From Streptomyces sp. HUAS ZL42 (GTDB lineage: Bacteria > Actinomycetota > Actinomycetes > Streptomycetales > Streptomycetaceae), in the NCBI RefSeq assembly GCF_040782645.1, contig NZ_CP160403.1, forward strand, positions 3,534,001 through 3,598,000: a stretch of 64,000 nucleotides of DNA, written 5' to 3'. The notes under the pieces were generated by a model. The model had not been told where the DNA came from and made no database searches. It was given only the letters and a program-made list of their open reading frames with translations. The position numbers and the translations under genes were made by a program. This document shows, one piece after another, positions 7,779-15,795 of this stretch. Every line of letters starts with the position of its first letter. Within the stretch, counting starts at the first letter, position 1.

Positions 7779-7806
7779 ATGGCCCCGCCCAAACGGACGG
7801 GGCCAT
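7779..7806 (-). terminator. Terminator of the malic enzyme gene
   Basis: ATGGCCCCG and CGGGGCCAT arms, extended by CC/GG, form a strong stem 33 bases beyond the malic-enzyme stop. On the minus strand it is followed by TTTCTTTG. Confidence 0.8.
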
Positions 7807-7838
7807 TCAGCTCAGCACAGCTCAACGCAGCTGAACCC

Positions 7839-9062
7839 TCAGCGGCGAGCGACACCCTCCGCCCGAGCCGCCGCAGCGACCGCCGCCGTAACGGCCGGCG
7901 CCACCCGCTCGTCGAACGGCGAAGGAATCACATAGTCGGGAGCGAGGTCGTCACCGACGACCGCAGCCAGCGCCTCCGCCGCCGCGATCTTCATCCCCTC
8001 CGTGATCCGTGAGGCCCGCACCTGCAGCGCCCCCGCGAAGATCCCGGGGAACGCCAGCACGTTGTTGATCTGGTTCGGGAAGTCCGAGCGCCCGGTGGCG
8101 ACCACCGCCGCGTACTTGTGGGCGACATCGGGGTGGATCTCGGGGTTCGGGTTGGCCATGGCGAAGACGAACGCGCCCTCCGCCATCGAGGCCACGGCAG
8201 CCTCCGGCACCGTACCGCCGGAGACGCCGATGAAGACGTCGGCTCCGGCGAGCGCGTCCTCGAGGGATCCGCTGATGCCCGCCTTGTTGGTGAAGCCGGC
8301 CAGTTCCCGCTTGACCGAGGTGAGGTCCTCGCGGTCGGCGGAGACGACGCCCTTGCGGTCGGCGACCGCGACGTCTCCGATACCGGCCCCGACCAGCATC
8401 TTCGCGATGGCGACACCGGCCGCGCCGGCGCCCGAGATGACGGCCCGCAGCTGTCCGATCTCCCGCCCGCTCAGCCGCGCGGCGTTCCGCAGCGCGGCCA
8501 GCGTCACGACGGCCGTACCGTGCTGGTCGTCGTGGAAGACCGGGATGTCCAGCCGCTCCTGCAGCTTCCGCTCGATCTCGAAGCACCGCGGCGCCGAGAT
8601 GTCCTCGAGGTTCACACCGCCGAACGAGGGAGCGAGCCGGACCACGGTCTCGACGATCTCGTCGACACCGGTGCAGTCCAGGGCGATGGGCACGGCGTCC
8701 ACACCGCCGAACTGCTTGAACAGAATCGCCTTCCCCTCCATCACCGGAAGGGAGGCCTCGGGGCCGATGTCCCCGAGGCCGAGGACGGCCGTGCCGTCGG
8801 TCACCACGGCGACGACGGACGACTTCCACGTGTAGTCGTGGACGAGTTCCGGCTGCTCCGCGATCGCGGTGCACACGCGCGCGACGCCGGGTGTGTATGC
8901 GAGGGACAGGTCGTCCTTGTCGCGGACCGGCACGGTGGCCTGCACGGCCATCTTGCCGCCACGGTGCAGCGCGAACGCCGGATCGAAGGAATCGAGGGGC
9001 TCGGCCCCGCCGTCCTGGTCCGTATTGCTGTCGCTGCGAGGATTGACGATCTCCGCTGCCAC
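7839..9062 (-). CDS. Malic enzyme (malate dehydrogenase, oxaloacetate-decarboxylating)
   Basis: 407 residues from a GTG start with AAGGGG about 11 bases upstream. It converts malate to pyruvate and CO2 with reduction of NAD(P). Family features are clear: Tyr56 in LAYTPGVARVC, Lys111 in MEGKAILFKQFGG, the metal-binding FHDDQHGTA segment near residue 178, the Rossmann motif ISGAGAAGVAIAKML near residue 210, and AMANPNPEI near 302. It is a short bacterial form without the PTA-like C-terminal domain. Databases usually call it NAD-dependent; the apparent S. coelicolor counterpart (SCO5261) is, as I recall, the NADP-dependent enzyme, which would make it a source of NADPH for lipid and polyketide synthesis. 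Monocistronic. Confidence 0.93.
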   Translation of the reverse strand: MAAEIVNPRSDSNTDQDGGAEPLDSFDPAFALHRGGKMAVQATVPVRDKDDLSLAYTPGVARVCTAIAEQPELVHDYTWKSSVVAVVTDGTAVLGLGDIGPEASLPVMEGKAILFKQFGGVDAVPIALDCTGVDEIVETVVRLAPSFGGVNLEDISAPRCFEIERKLQERLDIPVFHDDQHGTAVVTLAALRNAARLSGREIGQLRAVISGAGAAGVAIAKMLVGAGIGDVAVADRKGVVSADREDLTSVKRELAGFTNKAGISGSLEDALAGADVFIGVSGGTVPEAAVASMAEGAFVFAMANPNPEIHPDVAHKYAAVVATGRSDFPNQINNVLAFPGIFAGALQVRASRITEGMKIAAAEALAAVVGDDLAPDYVIPSPFDERVAPAVTAAVAAAARAEGVARR

Positions 9063-9661
9063 TTTGGTTTACCCCTTAAGTGTTCATGGTTTGAGGGTGG
9101 CCACTCCTGGTGAGGGGTGGGCGGGCACCACGTAAGGCCCTGTCGGTGATACGCACGGGCACCTACGCGACGGGCGCGCCGCACACGCGCCCTGAGCCCC
9201 GGATGAGGGGTGTAAAGAACCTTCTTACCCGACGGAAGGCACCGAGGACGAGTCCATAACGCGAAGGTCACATACAGTTCGATCACTCGTGAGATCACTC
9301 ATGGTCGAATATATGGACAAGGGCTGGACAAAACCTTGACAAGGACTCAAGCGGACACAAGGCCCCAAGTCATCACCGACCGCATCACGAGATGCACCGA
9401 AGATCTTCCGGCCGGAAGGGCGGAGTCCCGCAGATGGTCCGGTCGCGATGAGCCGGACTGAGCGGTTCGGGGGTCGCCCGTTATCCGATTTTGACATAGC
9501 CGACGTCCTGAATCGCACCGTCCGAATGGCAAGATGCCGTAATCACACGAGGTCGCGACACTCGAAGGCGTGTGTTCTCGTCGACCCAAGGCAGCCCGTC
9601 GAACCCATCGGCGTCTGCCCGCCCCATCGGCAACTCCACCCATCCGCCGGAGGAACTCACC
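9063..9661. other. 599-bp divergent intergenic region
   Basis: This gap separates malic enzyme (minus) from the amino-acid transporter operon (plus). It is more AT-rich than its surroundings around 9285-9360. A perfect 14-bp palindrome, CTTCCGGCCGGAAG, lies at 9405-9418, and a TTGACA occurs at 9491-9496 without a convincing -10 partner. I see no open reading frame with coding character and no RNA gene. Confidence 0.5.
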
Positions 9662-10627
9662 ATGACCGCAAGCTCCACCCGTCGTACGACCGCCGCGCAC
9701 TCCCGGCTAGCAGCGGTCGGTGCGATCGCGGTCGCCGGCTCTCTGCTGCTGGCCGGCTGCGGCGACCAGACGGACAACGGCAGCGACAGCAGCACGACGG
9801 AGGCCACCGCCTCCGCCGCACCGCTCGCCGACAAGCTCCCCGCGGACATCAAGAAGGCCGGCGTCATCAAGGTGGGCTCCGACATCGCCTACCCGCCGGT
9901 CGAGTACATGGAGGGCGGCAAGGCGGTCGGTATCGACCCCGACATCGCCGAGGCCCTCGGCAAGCAGCTGGGCGTGAAGTTCGACTTCCAGAACGGCAAG
10001 TTCGCGCAGCTCATCGTCGGTCTGCAGGCCAACCGGTTCAACGTGATCATGTCCGCGATGAGCGACACGAAGGACCGCCAGAACGGCATCGACTCCGACA
10101 CCGGCAAGAAGGTCGGCAACGGCATCGACTTCGTCGACTACTTCACCGCCGGTACCTCGATCCTCGTCCAGAAGGGCAACCCGAAGGGCATCAAGTCGCT
10201 CGACGACCTGTGCGGCCAGGTCGTGGCCCTGCAGGTGGGCACCACCTCCGAGGGCATCGCCAAGGCGCAGAGCGAGAAGTGCACCAAGGACGGCAAGAAG
10301 GCCATCACGCTGCAGACCTTCGACACCGACCCGGAGGCGCTGCTCCGCCTCAAGCAGGGCGCGTCCGTCGCGGACCTCAACGACTTCCCGGTCGCGGCGT
10401 ACAACGCGAAGACCTCGGGCGGCGGCAACGACTTCGAGGTGGTCGGCGAGCAGATCGAGGCGGGCCCGTACGGCATCGGCGTCAGCAAGGAGAACACCCA
10501 GCTGCGCGATGCGCTCCTGGCGGCCATGAACGCCATCATCAAGAACGGCGAGTACCAGAAGATCCTCGAGAAGTGGAACGTCACGGACGGTGCGGTCACC
10601 GAGGCCAAGGTCAACGGCGGTTCCTGA
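9662..10627 (+). CDS. Amino-acid ABC transporter substrate-binding lipoprotein
   Basis: 321 residues from the ATG at 9662, placed 7 bases after GGAGGAAC. The N-terminus has basic residues, a hydrophobic core and the lipobox LLAGC (Cys about 37), so it is anchored outside the membrane. The mature part starts a SBP_bac_3 fold: IKKAGVIKVGSDIAYPPVEY, then VGIDPDIAEALGKQLGVKFDF, features of polar amino-acid binding proteins. It delivers its ligand to the permease and ATPase encoded directly downstream (gaps 29 bases and a 4-base overlap). The exact amino acid cannot be read from sequence. Confidence 0.92.
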   Translation: MTASSTRRTTAAHSRLAAVGAIAVAGSLLLAGCGDQTDNGSDSSTTEATASAAPLADKLPADIKKAGVIKVGSDIAYPPVEYMEGGKAVGIDPDIAEALGKQLGVKFDFQNGKFAQLIVGLQANRFNVIMSAMSDTKDRQNGIDSDTGKKVGNGIDFVDYFTAGTSILVQKGNPKGIKSLDDLCGQVVALQVGTTSEGIAKAQSEKCTKDGKKAITLQTFDTDPEALLRLKQGASVADLNDFPVAAYNAKTSGGGNDFEVVGEQIEAGPYGIGVSKENTQLRDALLAAMNAIIKNGEYQKILEKWNVTDGAVTEAKVNGGS

Positions 10628-10656
10628 CCCCTCCGCACCACTGAAGGGCAGTCACC

Positions 10657-11586
10657 GTGACTGACACTGTCGACAAGACTCCGGCGCCGTCGGTGCCGCC
10701 GGAGCAGATCAAGGCCATCCCGGTGCGCCACTACGGCCGCTGGGTGGCCGGCGCCGTGGTCATCGCGATCCTGGTGCTGATCGGGATCGCGTTCTCCAAC
10801 GCCAAGATCAACTACGACATCATCCCGGACTACCTCACCGACGGAACCATCCTGTCCGGTGTCTGGCACACGCTGTACATCTCCGTGCTGGCCATGGTGC
10901 TGGGCCTGGGCCTGGGCGTCATCCTCGCGGTGATGCGGATGTCGTCGAACCCGGTCACCAGCACGGTGTCCTGGCTCTACATCTGGTTCTTCCGCGGCAC
11001 ACCGGTCCTGGTCCAGCTCCTCCTCTGGTACAACCTCGCGCTCGTGTTCCCCATACTGAACCTGGGGTTCTACAAGGACGAGATGAACCAGGTGATGACG
11101 CCGTTCCTGGCGGCGCTGCTGGGTCTCGGCCTGAACGAGGCCGCGTACATGGCCGAGATCGTCCGCGCCGGCATCCAGTCCGTCGAGGAGGGCCAGACGG
11201 AGGCCTCGCACGCGCTCGGCATGACCCACGCGCAGACCCTGCGGCGGGTGGTCCTCCCGCAGGCGATGCGCGTGATCGTGCCGCCGTCGGGCAACGAGTT
11301 CATCAACATGCTGAAGACCTCGTCGCTCGCCTACGCGGTGCAGTTCAACGAACTGATCAAGCGCGCCCAGGACATCTCCAGCACCTCGCTCGCGGTCGTG
11401 GAGATGTACTTCGTCGCGTCGATCTGGTACCTGATCCTGACCAGCGTCTTCAGCGTGGGGCAGTACTACCTCGAGCGTCGCTACGCCCGCGGTTCGACGC
11501 GCAGCCTGCCGCCGACCCCGCTGCAGCGCCTGAGGAAGAACCTCCGTCTGTTCGGTTCGTTCCGCCGCCCGGAGGTGGCCCGATGA
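10657..11586 (+). CDS. Amino-acid ABC transporter permease (HisMQ family)
   Basis: 309 residues from GTG with AAGGGC about 8 bases before it. A cytoplasmic N-terminal stretch of about 25 residues precedes the first membrane helix ([18 protein letters not shown]). The family start [20 protein letters not shown] and the EAA loop ([23 protein letters not shown]) near residues 188-210 identify a His/Glu/Gln-type permease with about five core helices. It is the only permease in the operon, so it likely works as a homodimer. Its last codons overlap the ATPase start by ATGA. Confidence 0.92.
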   Translation: MTDTVDKTPAPSVPPEQIKAIPVRHYGRWVAGAVVIAILVLIGIAFSNAKINYDIIPDYLTDGTILSGVWHTLYISVLAMVLGLGLGVILAVMRMSSNPVTSTVSWLYIWFFRGTPVLVQLLLWYNLALVFPILNLGFYKDEMNQVMTPFLAALLGLGLNEAAYMAEIVRAGIQSVEEGQTEASHALGMTHAQTLRRVVLPQAMRVIVPPSGNEFINMLKTSSLAYAVQFNELIKRAQDISSTSLAVVEMYFVASIWYLILTSVFSVGQYYLERRYARGSTRSLPPTPLQRLRKNLRLFGSFRRPEVAR

Positions 11587-12383
11587 GCGATCTCATCAAG
11601 GACAGCGTCCCGAGCACCGGCGGCCACCCGATGGTCAAGGCCGAGGGCGTGCACAAGTCCTTCGGACTGGCGCACATCCTCAAGGGCATCGACCTGGAGG
11701 TGAACCCGCGCGAGGTGTTCTGCCTGATCGGCCCGTCCGGTTCCGGCAAGTCCACCTTCCTGCGGTGCATCAACCACCTGGAGAAGATCAGCGCCGGCCG
11801 GCTCTACGTCGACGGCAGCCTGGTCGGCTACCGGCAGAGCGGCGACAAGCTGTACGAGCTGAAGGAAAAGGAAGTGGCCGCGCAGCGGCGGGACATCGGC
11901 ATGGTGTTCCAGCGCTTCAACCTCTTCCCGCACATGACGGCCCTCGAGAACGTCATGGAGGCGCCGGTCCAGGTCAAGCGCGAGTCCAAGGCCGTCGCCC
12001 GTGAGCGCGCGCGTCGGGTCCTCGACCGGGTGGGTCTGGGCGACAAGTTCGGCCACTACCCCGCCCAGCTCTCCGGCGGCCAGCAGCAGCGCGTCGCCAT
12101 CGCCCGCGCGCTGGCGATGGAGCCGAAGCTGATGCTGTTCGACGAGCCGACCTCGGCGCTCGACCCGGAGCTCGTCGGTGAGGTGCTGGACGTCATGCGC
12201 GACCTCGCCGAGTCGGGCATGACGATGATCGTCGTGACGCACGAGATGGGCTTTGCCCGCGAGGTGGGCGACTCGCTGGTGTTCATGGACGACGGCGTGG
12301 TGGTCGAATCGGGCCATCCGCGCGAAGTCCTGACGAACCCTCAGCACGAGCGCACCAGGTCGTTCCTGTCGAAGGTGCTCTGA
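11583..12383 (+). CDS. Amino-acid ABC transporter ATP-binding protein (GlnQ-like)
   Basis: 266 residues, coupled to the permease by an ATGA overlap. Walker [13 protein letters not shown] is near residue 52, the Q-loop lies in [11 protein letters not shown] near 118, the signature is [15 protein letters not shown] near 162, and Walker [14 protein letters not shown] near 183, followed by the switch His in VVTHEM. It powers import of the polar amino acid bound by the upstream lipoprotein. The operon ends at the strong hairpin at 12393-12432. Confidence 0.95.
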   Translation: MSDLIKDSVPSTGGHPMVKAEGVHKSFGLAHILKGIDLEVNPREVFCLIGPSGSGKSTFLRCINHLEKISAGRLYVDGSLVGYRQSGDKLYELKEKEVAAQRRDIGMVFQRFNLFPHMTALENVMEAPVQVKRESKAVARERARRVLDRVGLGDKFGHYPAQLSGGQQQRVAIARALAMEPKLMLFDEPTSALDPELVGEVLDVMRDLAESGMTMIVVTHEMGFAREVGDSLVFMDDGVVVESGHPREVLTNPQHERTRSFLSKVL

Positions 12384-12392
12384 CGGTACGAC

Positions 12393-12432
12393 GCGAAAGG
12401 GGCGGTACGGGATCCCGTACCGCCCCTTTCGC
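12393..12432. terminator. Perfect 40-bp palindromic bidirectional terminator
   Basis: Arms of 20 bases each, starting GCGAAAGGGGCGG and meeting at GGGATCCC, form an uninterrupted palindrome. It lies between the convergent amino-acid transporter operon and the methyltransferase gene and can end both transcripts. Confidence 0.9.
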
Positions 12433-12447
12433 ACGCCACGGCCGGCC

Positions 12448-13218
12448 TCACTTGAGCGCAAGCAGCAACGTGTCCGACGGCGAGCACCACACCGGCCGCG
12501 CCTCCCCGAACCCCTTGTCGCGCAGCACGCGCGCGTGCCAGGCGGCGGAGGGCATCTCGCCGTCGGCGTGGGCGCCGTAGATCTCGAAGCGGCGGGCGGT
12601 CGGCTCGGCGAGGACCGGGTCCTTGGCCGCCAGCGCCCACCATTCGGCCCAGTCGAGGGCGCCGTTCCGCATGGCCTGATTCATGCGGGTGCGCGTGTGG
12701 GTGGCCTCGGTCGCGTTGATCCGGGGCGTGGTGTCGTCGATCATGTGGTCGGCGTTCATGAAGACACCGCCGTAGCGGACGAGTTCCGCGATCCGGCCGT
12801 AGAGGGCCTCCAGGGGGTCGGTGCGCAGCCAGTGGAGGGCCGTGGCGGTGAGGACCGCGTCGTATGTGTCGTACGGCAGCCGTGTGGGCCAGTCCGGGTG
12901 CTTGAGGTCGGCCTCGACGAAGGTGACGCGTTCGTCGCCGGCGAAGGTGCCGCGGGCGATGGTGAGCAGGGCGGGGTCGAGGTCGATTCCGGTGCTGACG
13001 GCGTTCGGGAAGCGGGCGAGCAGCCGGGCGGTGATGCTGCCGGTGCCGCAGGCGAGGTCGAGGACGCGCGGCTCGGGTCCGGCGAAGGCCTCCACCATGC
13101 CGAGCATGATCCGGAAGCGGTCCTCCCGGTCGGGCATGTACCACTCCTGCTGGCGGTCCCAGCTCTCCTGCCAGGCCTGCCAGTCGGTGCCGGTGGTCGT
13201 GGTGTCGGTGTCCGTCAT
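12448..13218 (-). CDS. SAM-dependent methyltransferase
   Basis: 256 residues. A class I methyltransferase fold is visible: motif I RVLDLACGTGSITARLL near residues 52-67, the acidic ribose-binding GIDLDP near 78, and VTFVEADLKHPDW near 98. A Thr/Asp-rich N-terminus precedes it. The LTATALHWL segment near 125 is typical of small-molecule methyltransferases of the trans-aconitate/ubiquinone type. The substrate is unknown. It is divergent from the CGNR-regulator gene with about 100 bases between the starts. Confidence 0.85.
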   Translation of the reverse strand: MTDTDTTTTGTDWQAWQESWDRQQEWYMPDREDRFRIMLGMVEAFAGPEPRVLDLACGTGSITARLLARFPNAVSTGIDLDPALLTIARGTFAGDERVTFVEADLKHPDWPTRLPYDTYDAVLTATALHWLRTDPLEALYGRIAELVRYGGVFMNADHMIDDTTPRINATEATHTRTRMNQAMRNGALDWAEWWALAAKDPVLAEPTARRFEIYGAHADGEMPSAAWHARVLRDKGFGEARPVWCSPSDTLLLALK

Positions 13219-13317
13219 CGATGTCCTCCACCGCGTACGTCACGTAATACCCTGGATACACGACCGGCTGTTACCCGACCGCACCACGACCATAGAGCGC
13301 CCCCGTAAGGACTACAA

Positions 13318-13947
13318 GTGGAACTGGCCTATTACTCGGATTACGCCGTCCGTCTCGTCAACAGCGAGGAACCGGCCCGGGGCAAGGACTCGCTGACCTC
13401 GGTCGAGGCCGTCCGCGGCCTCTTCGGTGCCAACTCGTCGGCGGCCCGCCGCACGACCGACGCGGACGTGACCCGGTTCCGTTCGGTGCGGGCACGGCTG
13501 CGCGCTGTCTTCGAGGCGGCGGACAAGGGCGACGAGACACTCGCCGTGGACCTGCTGAACTCGCTGCTCCTGGAGTTCCCGGTGAGCCCGCAGATCTCCG
13601 GCCACGACCACCGCGACGAGGACGGCCGTCCCCTGTGGCACATGCACCTGGCCGACCACCCGTCGAACGCGACCGCGGGCTACGCGGCCATCGCGGCGAT
13701 GGGCCTGGCGTTCCATCTGACCGAGTACGGCGTCGACCGCCTCGGCCTGTGCGAGGCCCCGCCCTGCCGCAACGCCTACCTGGACACCTCGACCAACCGC
13801 TCCCGGCGCTACTGCTCCGACCGCTGCGCGACCCGCGCCAACGTGGCCGCCTACCGGGCCCGCAAGCGCCTGGAGGCCGACCGGTCGGGCAGGACGAGCC
13901 TGGCGGCCGACAGCGCCCAGCGCAGCGCGGCGAACGGCGAGCGCTGA
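13318..13947 (+). CDS. CGNR zinc-finger transcriptional regulator (ABATE domain)
   Basis: 209 residues from GTG, 6 bases after AAGGA. Residues 1-130 form the ABATE stress-sensor region (LAYYSDYAVRLVNSEEP, then VRARLRAVFEAADKGD). The C-terminus carries the CGNR finger: CEAPPCRNAYLDTSTNRSRR, YCSDRCATRANVAAYRARKR, with four cysteines and the Arg-rich recognition part. Such proteins are predicted DNA-binding sensors. The 3' 97 bases overlap the convergent sodX reading frame, which encodes that protein's basic tail. Confidence 0.88.
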   Translation: MELAYYSDYAVRLVNSEEPARGKDSLTSVEAVRGLFGANSSAARRTTDADVTRFRSVRARLRAVFEAADKGDETLAVDLLNSLLLEFPVSPQISGHDHRDEDGRPLWHMHLADHPSNATAGYAAIAAMGLAFHLTEYGVDRLGLCEAPPCRNAYLDTSTNRSRRYCSDRCATRANVAAYRARKRLEADRSGRTSLAADSAQRSAANGER

Positions 13948-14285
13948 TCCGGCTTGAGCGGCCGGAAGCGGAAGCGGACCTTGCCGAGGATCAGGTCGTC
14001 GGGCACGGTCCCGTAGTCGGTGCTGTCGCCTCCGGCGTAGGCGTTGTCCCCGAGCACCCACCAGCCGCCGTCGCGACGTTCGGCGGCGCGCTTGACCACG
14101 AGCAGGTCCTGCTGGAAGGGGTGGCGCAGGACGACGACGTCACCGGGCCTGATCCGGCCCCCGTGCCGCACCACGAGCCAGTCGCCGTGGTACAGCGTGG
14201 GCACCATGGACGGTCCGGTCACCTCGACCCATCCGAAGGGCTGGAGTGCCCTCCCCCGTTCGGTCTCCTGCGACAGCTCCGGCAT
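13851..14285 (-). CDS. sodX: Nickel superoxide dismutase maturation protease
   Basis: 144 residues from ATG at 14285, 8 bases after GGGAGG. It is a signal-peptidase-I-like (S26) enzyme: Ser26 in VTGPSMVPTL and Lys65 in LLVVKRAAER are the catalytic dyad, with GDVVVLRHP and GGWWVLGDNAYAGGDSTDYG as further family boxes. It has no membrane helix, as expected for SodX, which removes the leader of SodN in the cytoplasm so that the new N-terminal His can bind nickel. It is divergent from sodN, the classic arrangement. The C-terminal 32 residues overlap the convergent CGNR-regulator gene, so the tail may be an annotation-neutral extension. Confidence 0.9.
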   Translation of the reverse strand: MPELSQETERGRALQPFGWVEVTGPSMVPTLYHGDWLVVRHGGRIRPGDVVVLRHPFQQDLLVVKRAAERRDGGWWVLGDNAYAGGDSTDYGTVPDDLILGKVRFRFRPLKPDQRSPFAALRWALSAARLVLPDRSASRRLRAR

Positions 14286-14430
14286 CACCCGGCACCTCCC
14301 CGGTTCTTCCTCCACCAGTCTCAGTCTGACCCCGGACTTTTGTCCTAAGCCCATGGGGGCACTCGAGAAAACCCGTCTCCCAGGGAGTAATGTCCCACCT
14401 GAGAAGACGATCACGAGGAAGGAATGCTCC

Positions 14431-14826
14431 ATGCTTTCCCGCCTGTTTGCCCCCAAGGTCAAGGTCAGCGCACACTGCGACCTGCCCTGCGGTGTGTACG
14501 ACCCGGCCCAGGCCCGCATCGAGGCGGAGTCGGTGAAGGCCGTCCAGGAGAAGATGGCCGCCAACGACGACCCGCACTTCCAGGCGCGTGCCACCGTTAT
14601 CAAGGAGCAGCGTGCCGAGCTCGCGAAGCACCATGTCTCGGTGCTCTGGAGCGACTACTTCAAGCCCCCGCACTTCGAGAAGTACCCCCAGCTGCACCAG
14701 CTGGTCAACGACACCCTGAAGGCCCTTTCGGCCGCGAAGGCCTCTACGGACCCGAAGACGGGCGAGAAGGCTCTCGAGCTCATCGCCGAGATCGACAAGA
14801 TCTTCTGGGAGACCAAGAAGGCCTGA
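14431..14826 (+). CDS. sodN: Nickel superoxide dismutase
   Basis: 131 residues, start ATG 14431 with GAGGAAGGA upstream. A 14-residue leader (MLSRLFAPKVKVSA) precedes the nickel hook HCDLPCGVYD, so cleavage after Ala14 gives a 117-residue mature enzyme whose His1, Cys2 and Cys6 bind Ni. It dismutates superoxide to oxygen and hydrogen peroxide as a cytoplasmic hexamer. Length and sequence match the Streptomyces family closely. In S. coelicolor, sodN is nickel-induced and its mRNA 3' end yields a small RNA that silences the Fe enzyme gene sodF. Confidence 0.97.
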   Translation: MLSRLFAPKVKVSAHCDLPCGVYDPAQARIEAESVKAVQEKMAANDDPHFQARATVIKEQRAELAKHHVSVLWSDYFKPPHFEKYPQLHQLVNDTLKALSAAKASTDPKTGEKALELIAEIDKIFWETKKA

Positions 14827-14925
14827 CCTCGGGTCGCCTCCTTCATCTGCCTTTGACCTGCGACATCTTTGATTGCAGAGCCCACAGGGCCGCACCCGGC
14901 CCGCGGGACGCCGAGCATGGCGCCC
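14827..14925 (+). ncRNA. Candidate s-SodF-like RNA from the sodN 3' untranslated region
   Basis: In S. coelicolor an RNA of about 90 nt is processed from the sodN 3' untranslated region and pairs with the sodF translation start. The equivalent region here contains CGCCTCCTTC (14836-14845), an anti-Shine-Dalgarno-like stretch that could mask a ribosome site. sodF is not in the window, so pairing cannot be tested; this is inference from synteny and the visible pyrimidine block. Confidence 0.35.
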
Positions 14926-15024
14926 GAGCGGACCGGGGGCGGCCTTTGTGCGGACCTGGCGCGCCGATCGTGGTGTACGTCACGAAACCCGTGCGGTCCA
15001 CCGGGCCCGCCTACCATCGCCTCC

Positions 15025-15780
15025 ATGAGCATCCGCTGGACGTACGTCTTCATCGACCGGCCCGCCGAGCACTTCGACCGGGCGTGCGCGTTCTGGACGG
15101 CCGTCACGGACACCGGGTTGTCCGAAATCCGGGGTGAACGGGGCGAGTTCACGACACTGGTGCCGGACGGTGCCGACGCCTGCGTGAAGGTGCAGGGGGT
15201 CGCGGCCGGGGAAGGCGGGGCTCATCCGGACTTCTGCGTCGACGACGTCCAGCACTTCGCGAAGTCCGCGATCCGCCTCGGCGCTGAGACCCTCGGCGAG
15301 TACGAGGGGCTCGTCGTCCTGCGCTCGCCCGGCGGGCAGCTGTTCTGTGCGGTGCGCTGGCACGAGGAGTCGGTACGGCCGCCAGTGGTGCGTGGCAGCC
15401 GCCTCGACCAGGTCTGCCTCGACATCCGCCCTTCGTCCTACGACACCGAAGTCGCGTTCTGGAGCGCGCTGCTGCCCGACTGGGAGTCGCTGGCCGGCTC
15501 GCTCCCCGAGTTCCACGTGCTCAAGCCGCCCGCCGCGCTGCCGGTCCGCATCCTCCTCCAGCGCCTCGGCGAGGAACGCCCCGCCTCGGCCCACCTGGAC
15601 CTCGCCTGCGCCGACATCGAAGCGACCCGGGCCGAGCACGAGCGCCTGGGCGCGGAGTTCGTCTCCCGCGGCCGGCACTGGACGGTGATGCGGGACCCGG
15701 CCGGCGGCACGTACTGCCTGACGGGACGCGATCCGGAAACGGGCGGCCTGCCGCGGCCGGCGGCGCCCTCCCCCAGTTGA
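15025..15780 (+). CDS. VOC-family (glyoxalase-like) two-domain protein
   Basis: 251 residues from ATG at 15025 (MSIRWTYVFIDRP). Two vicinal-oxygen-chelate modules are visible: residues 3-115 (CAFWTAVTDTGLSE, ending GGQLFCAVRWHE) and 125-240 (CLDIRPSSYDTEVAFWSALL, ending RDPAGGTYCLTGRDP). Substrate and activity are unknown. No ribosome site precedes the ATG, but TACCAT lies 7 bases upstream and could be the -10 box of a leaderless transcript. It converges on the ECF sigma gene. Confidence 0.8.
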   Translation: MSIRWTYVFIDRPAEHFDRACAFWTAVTDTGLSEIRGERGEFTTLVPDGADACVKVQGVAAGEGGAHPDFCVDDVQHFAKSAIRLGAETLGEYEGLVVLRSPGGQLFCAVRWHEESVRPPVVRGSRLDQVCLDIRPSSYDTEVAFWSALLPDWESLAGSLPEFHVLKPPAALPVRILLQRLGEERPASAHLDLACADIEATRAEHERLGAEFVSRGRHWTVMRDPAGGTYCLTGRDPETGGLPRPAAPSPS

Positions 15781-15795
15781 CGTCATGGGGGGACG

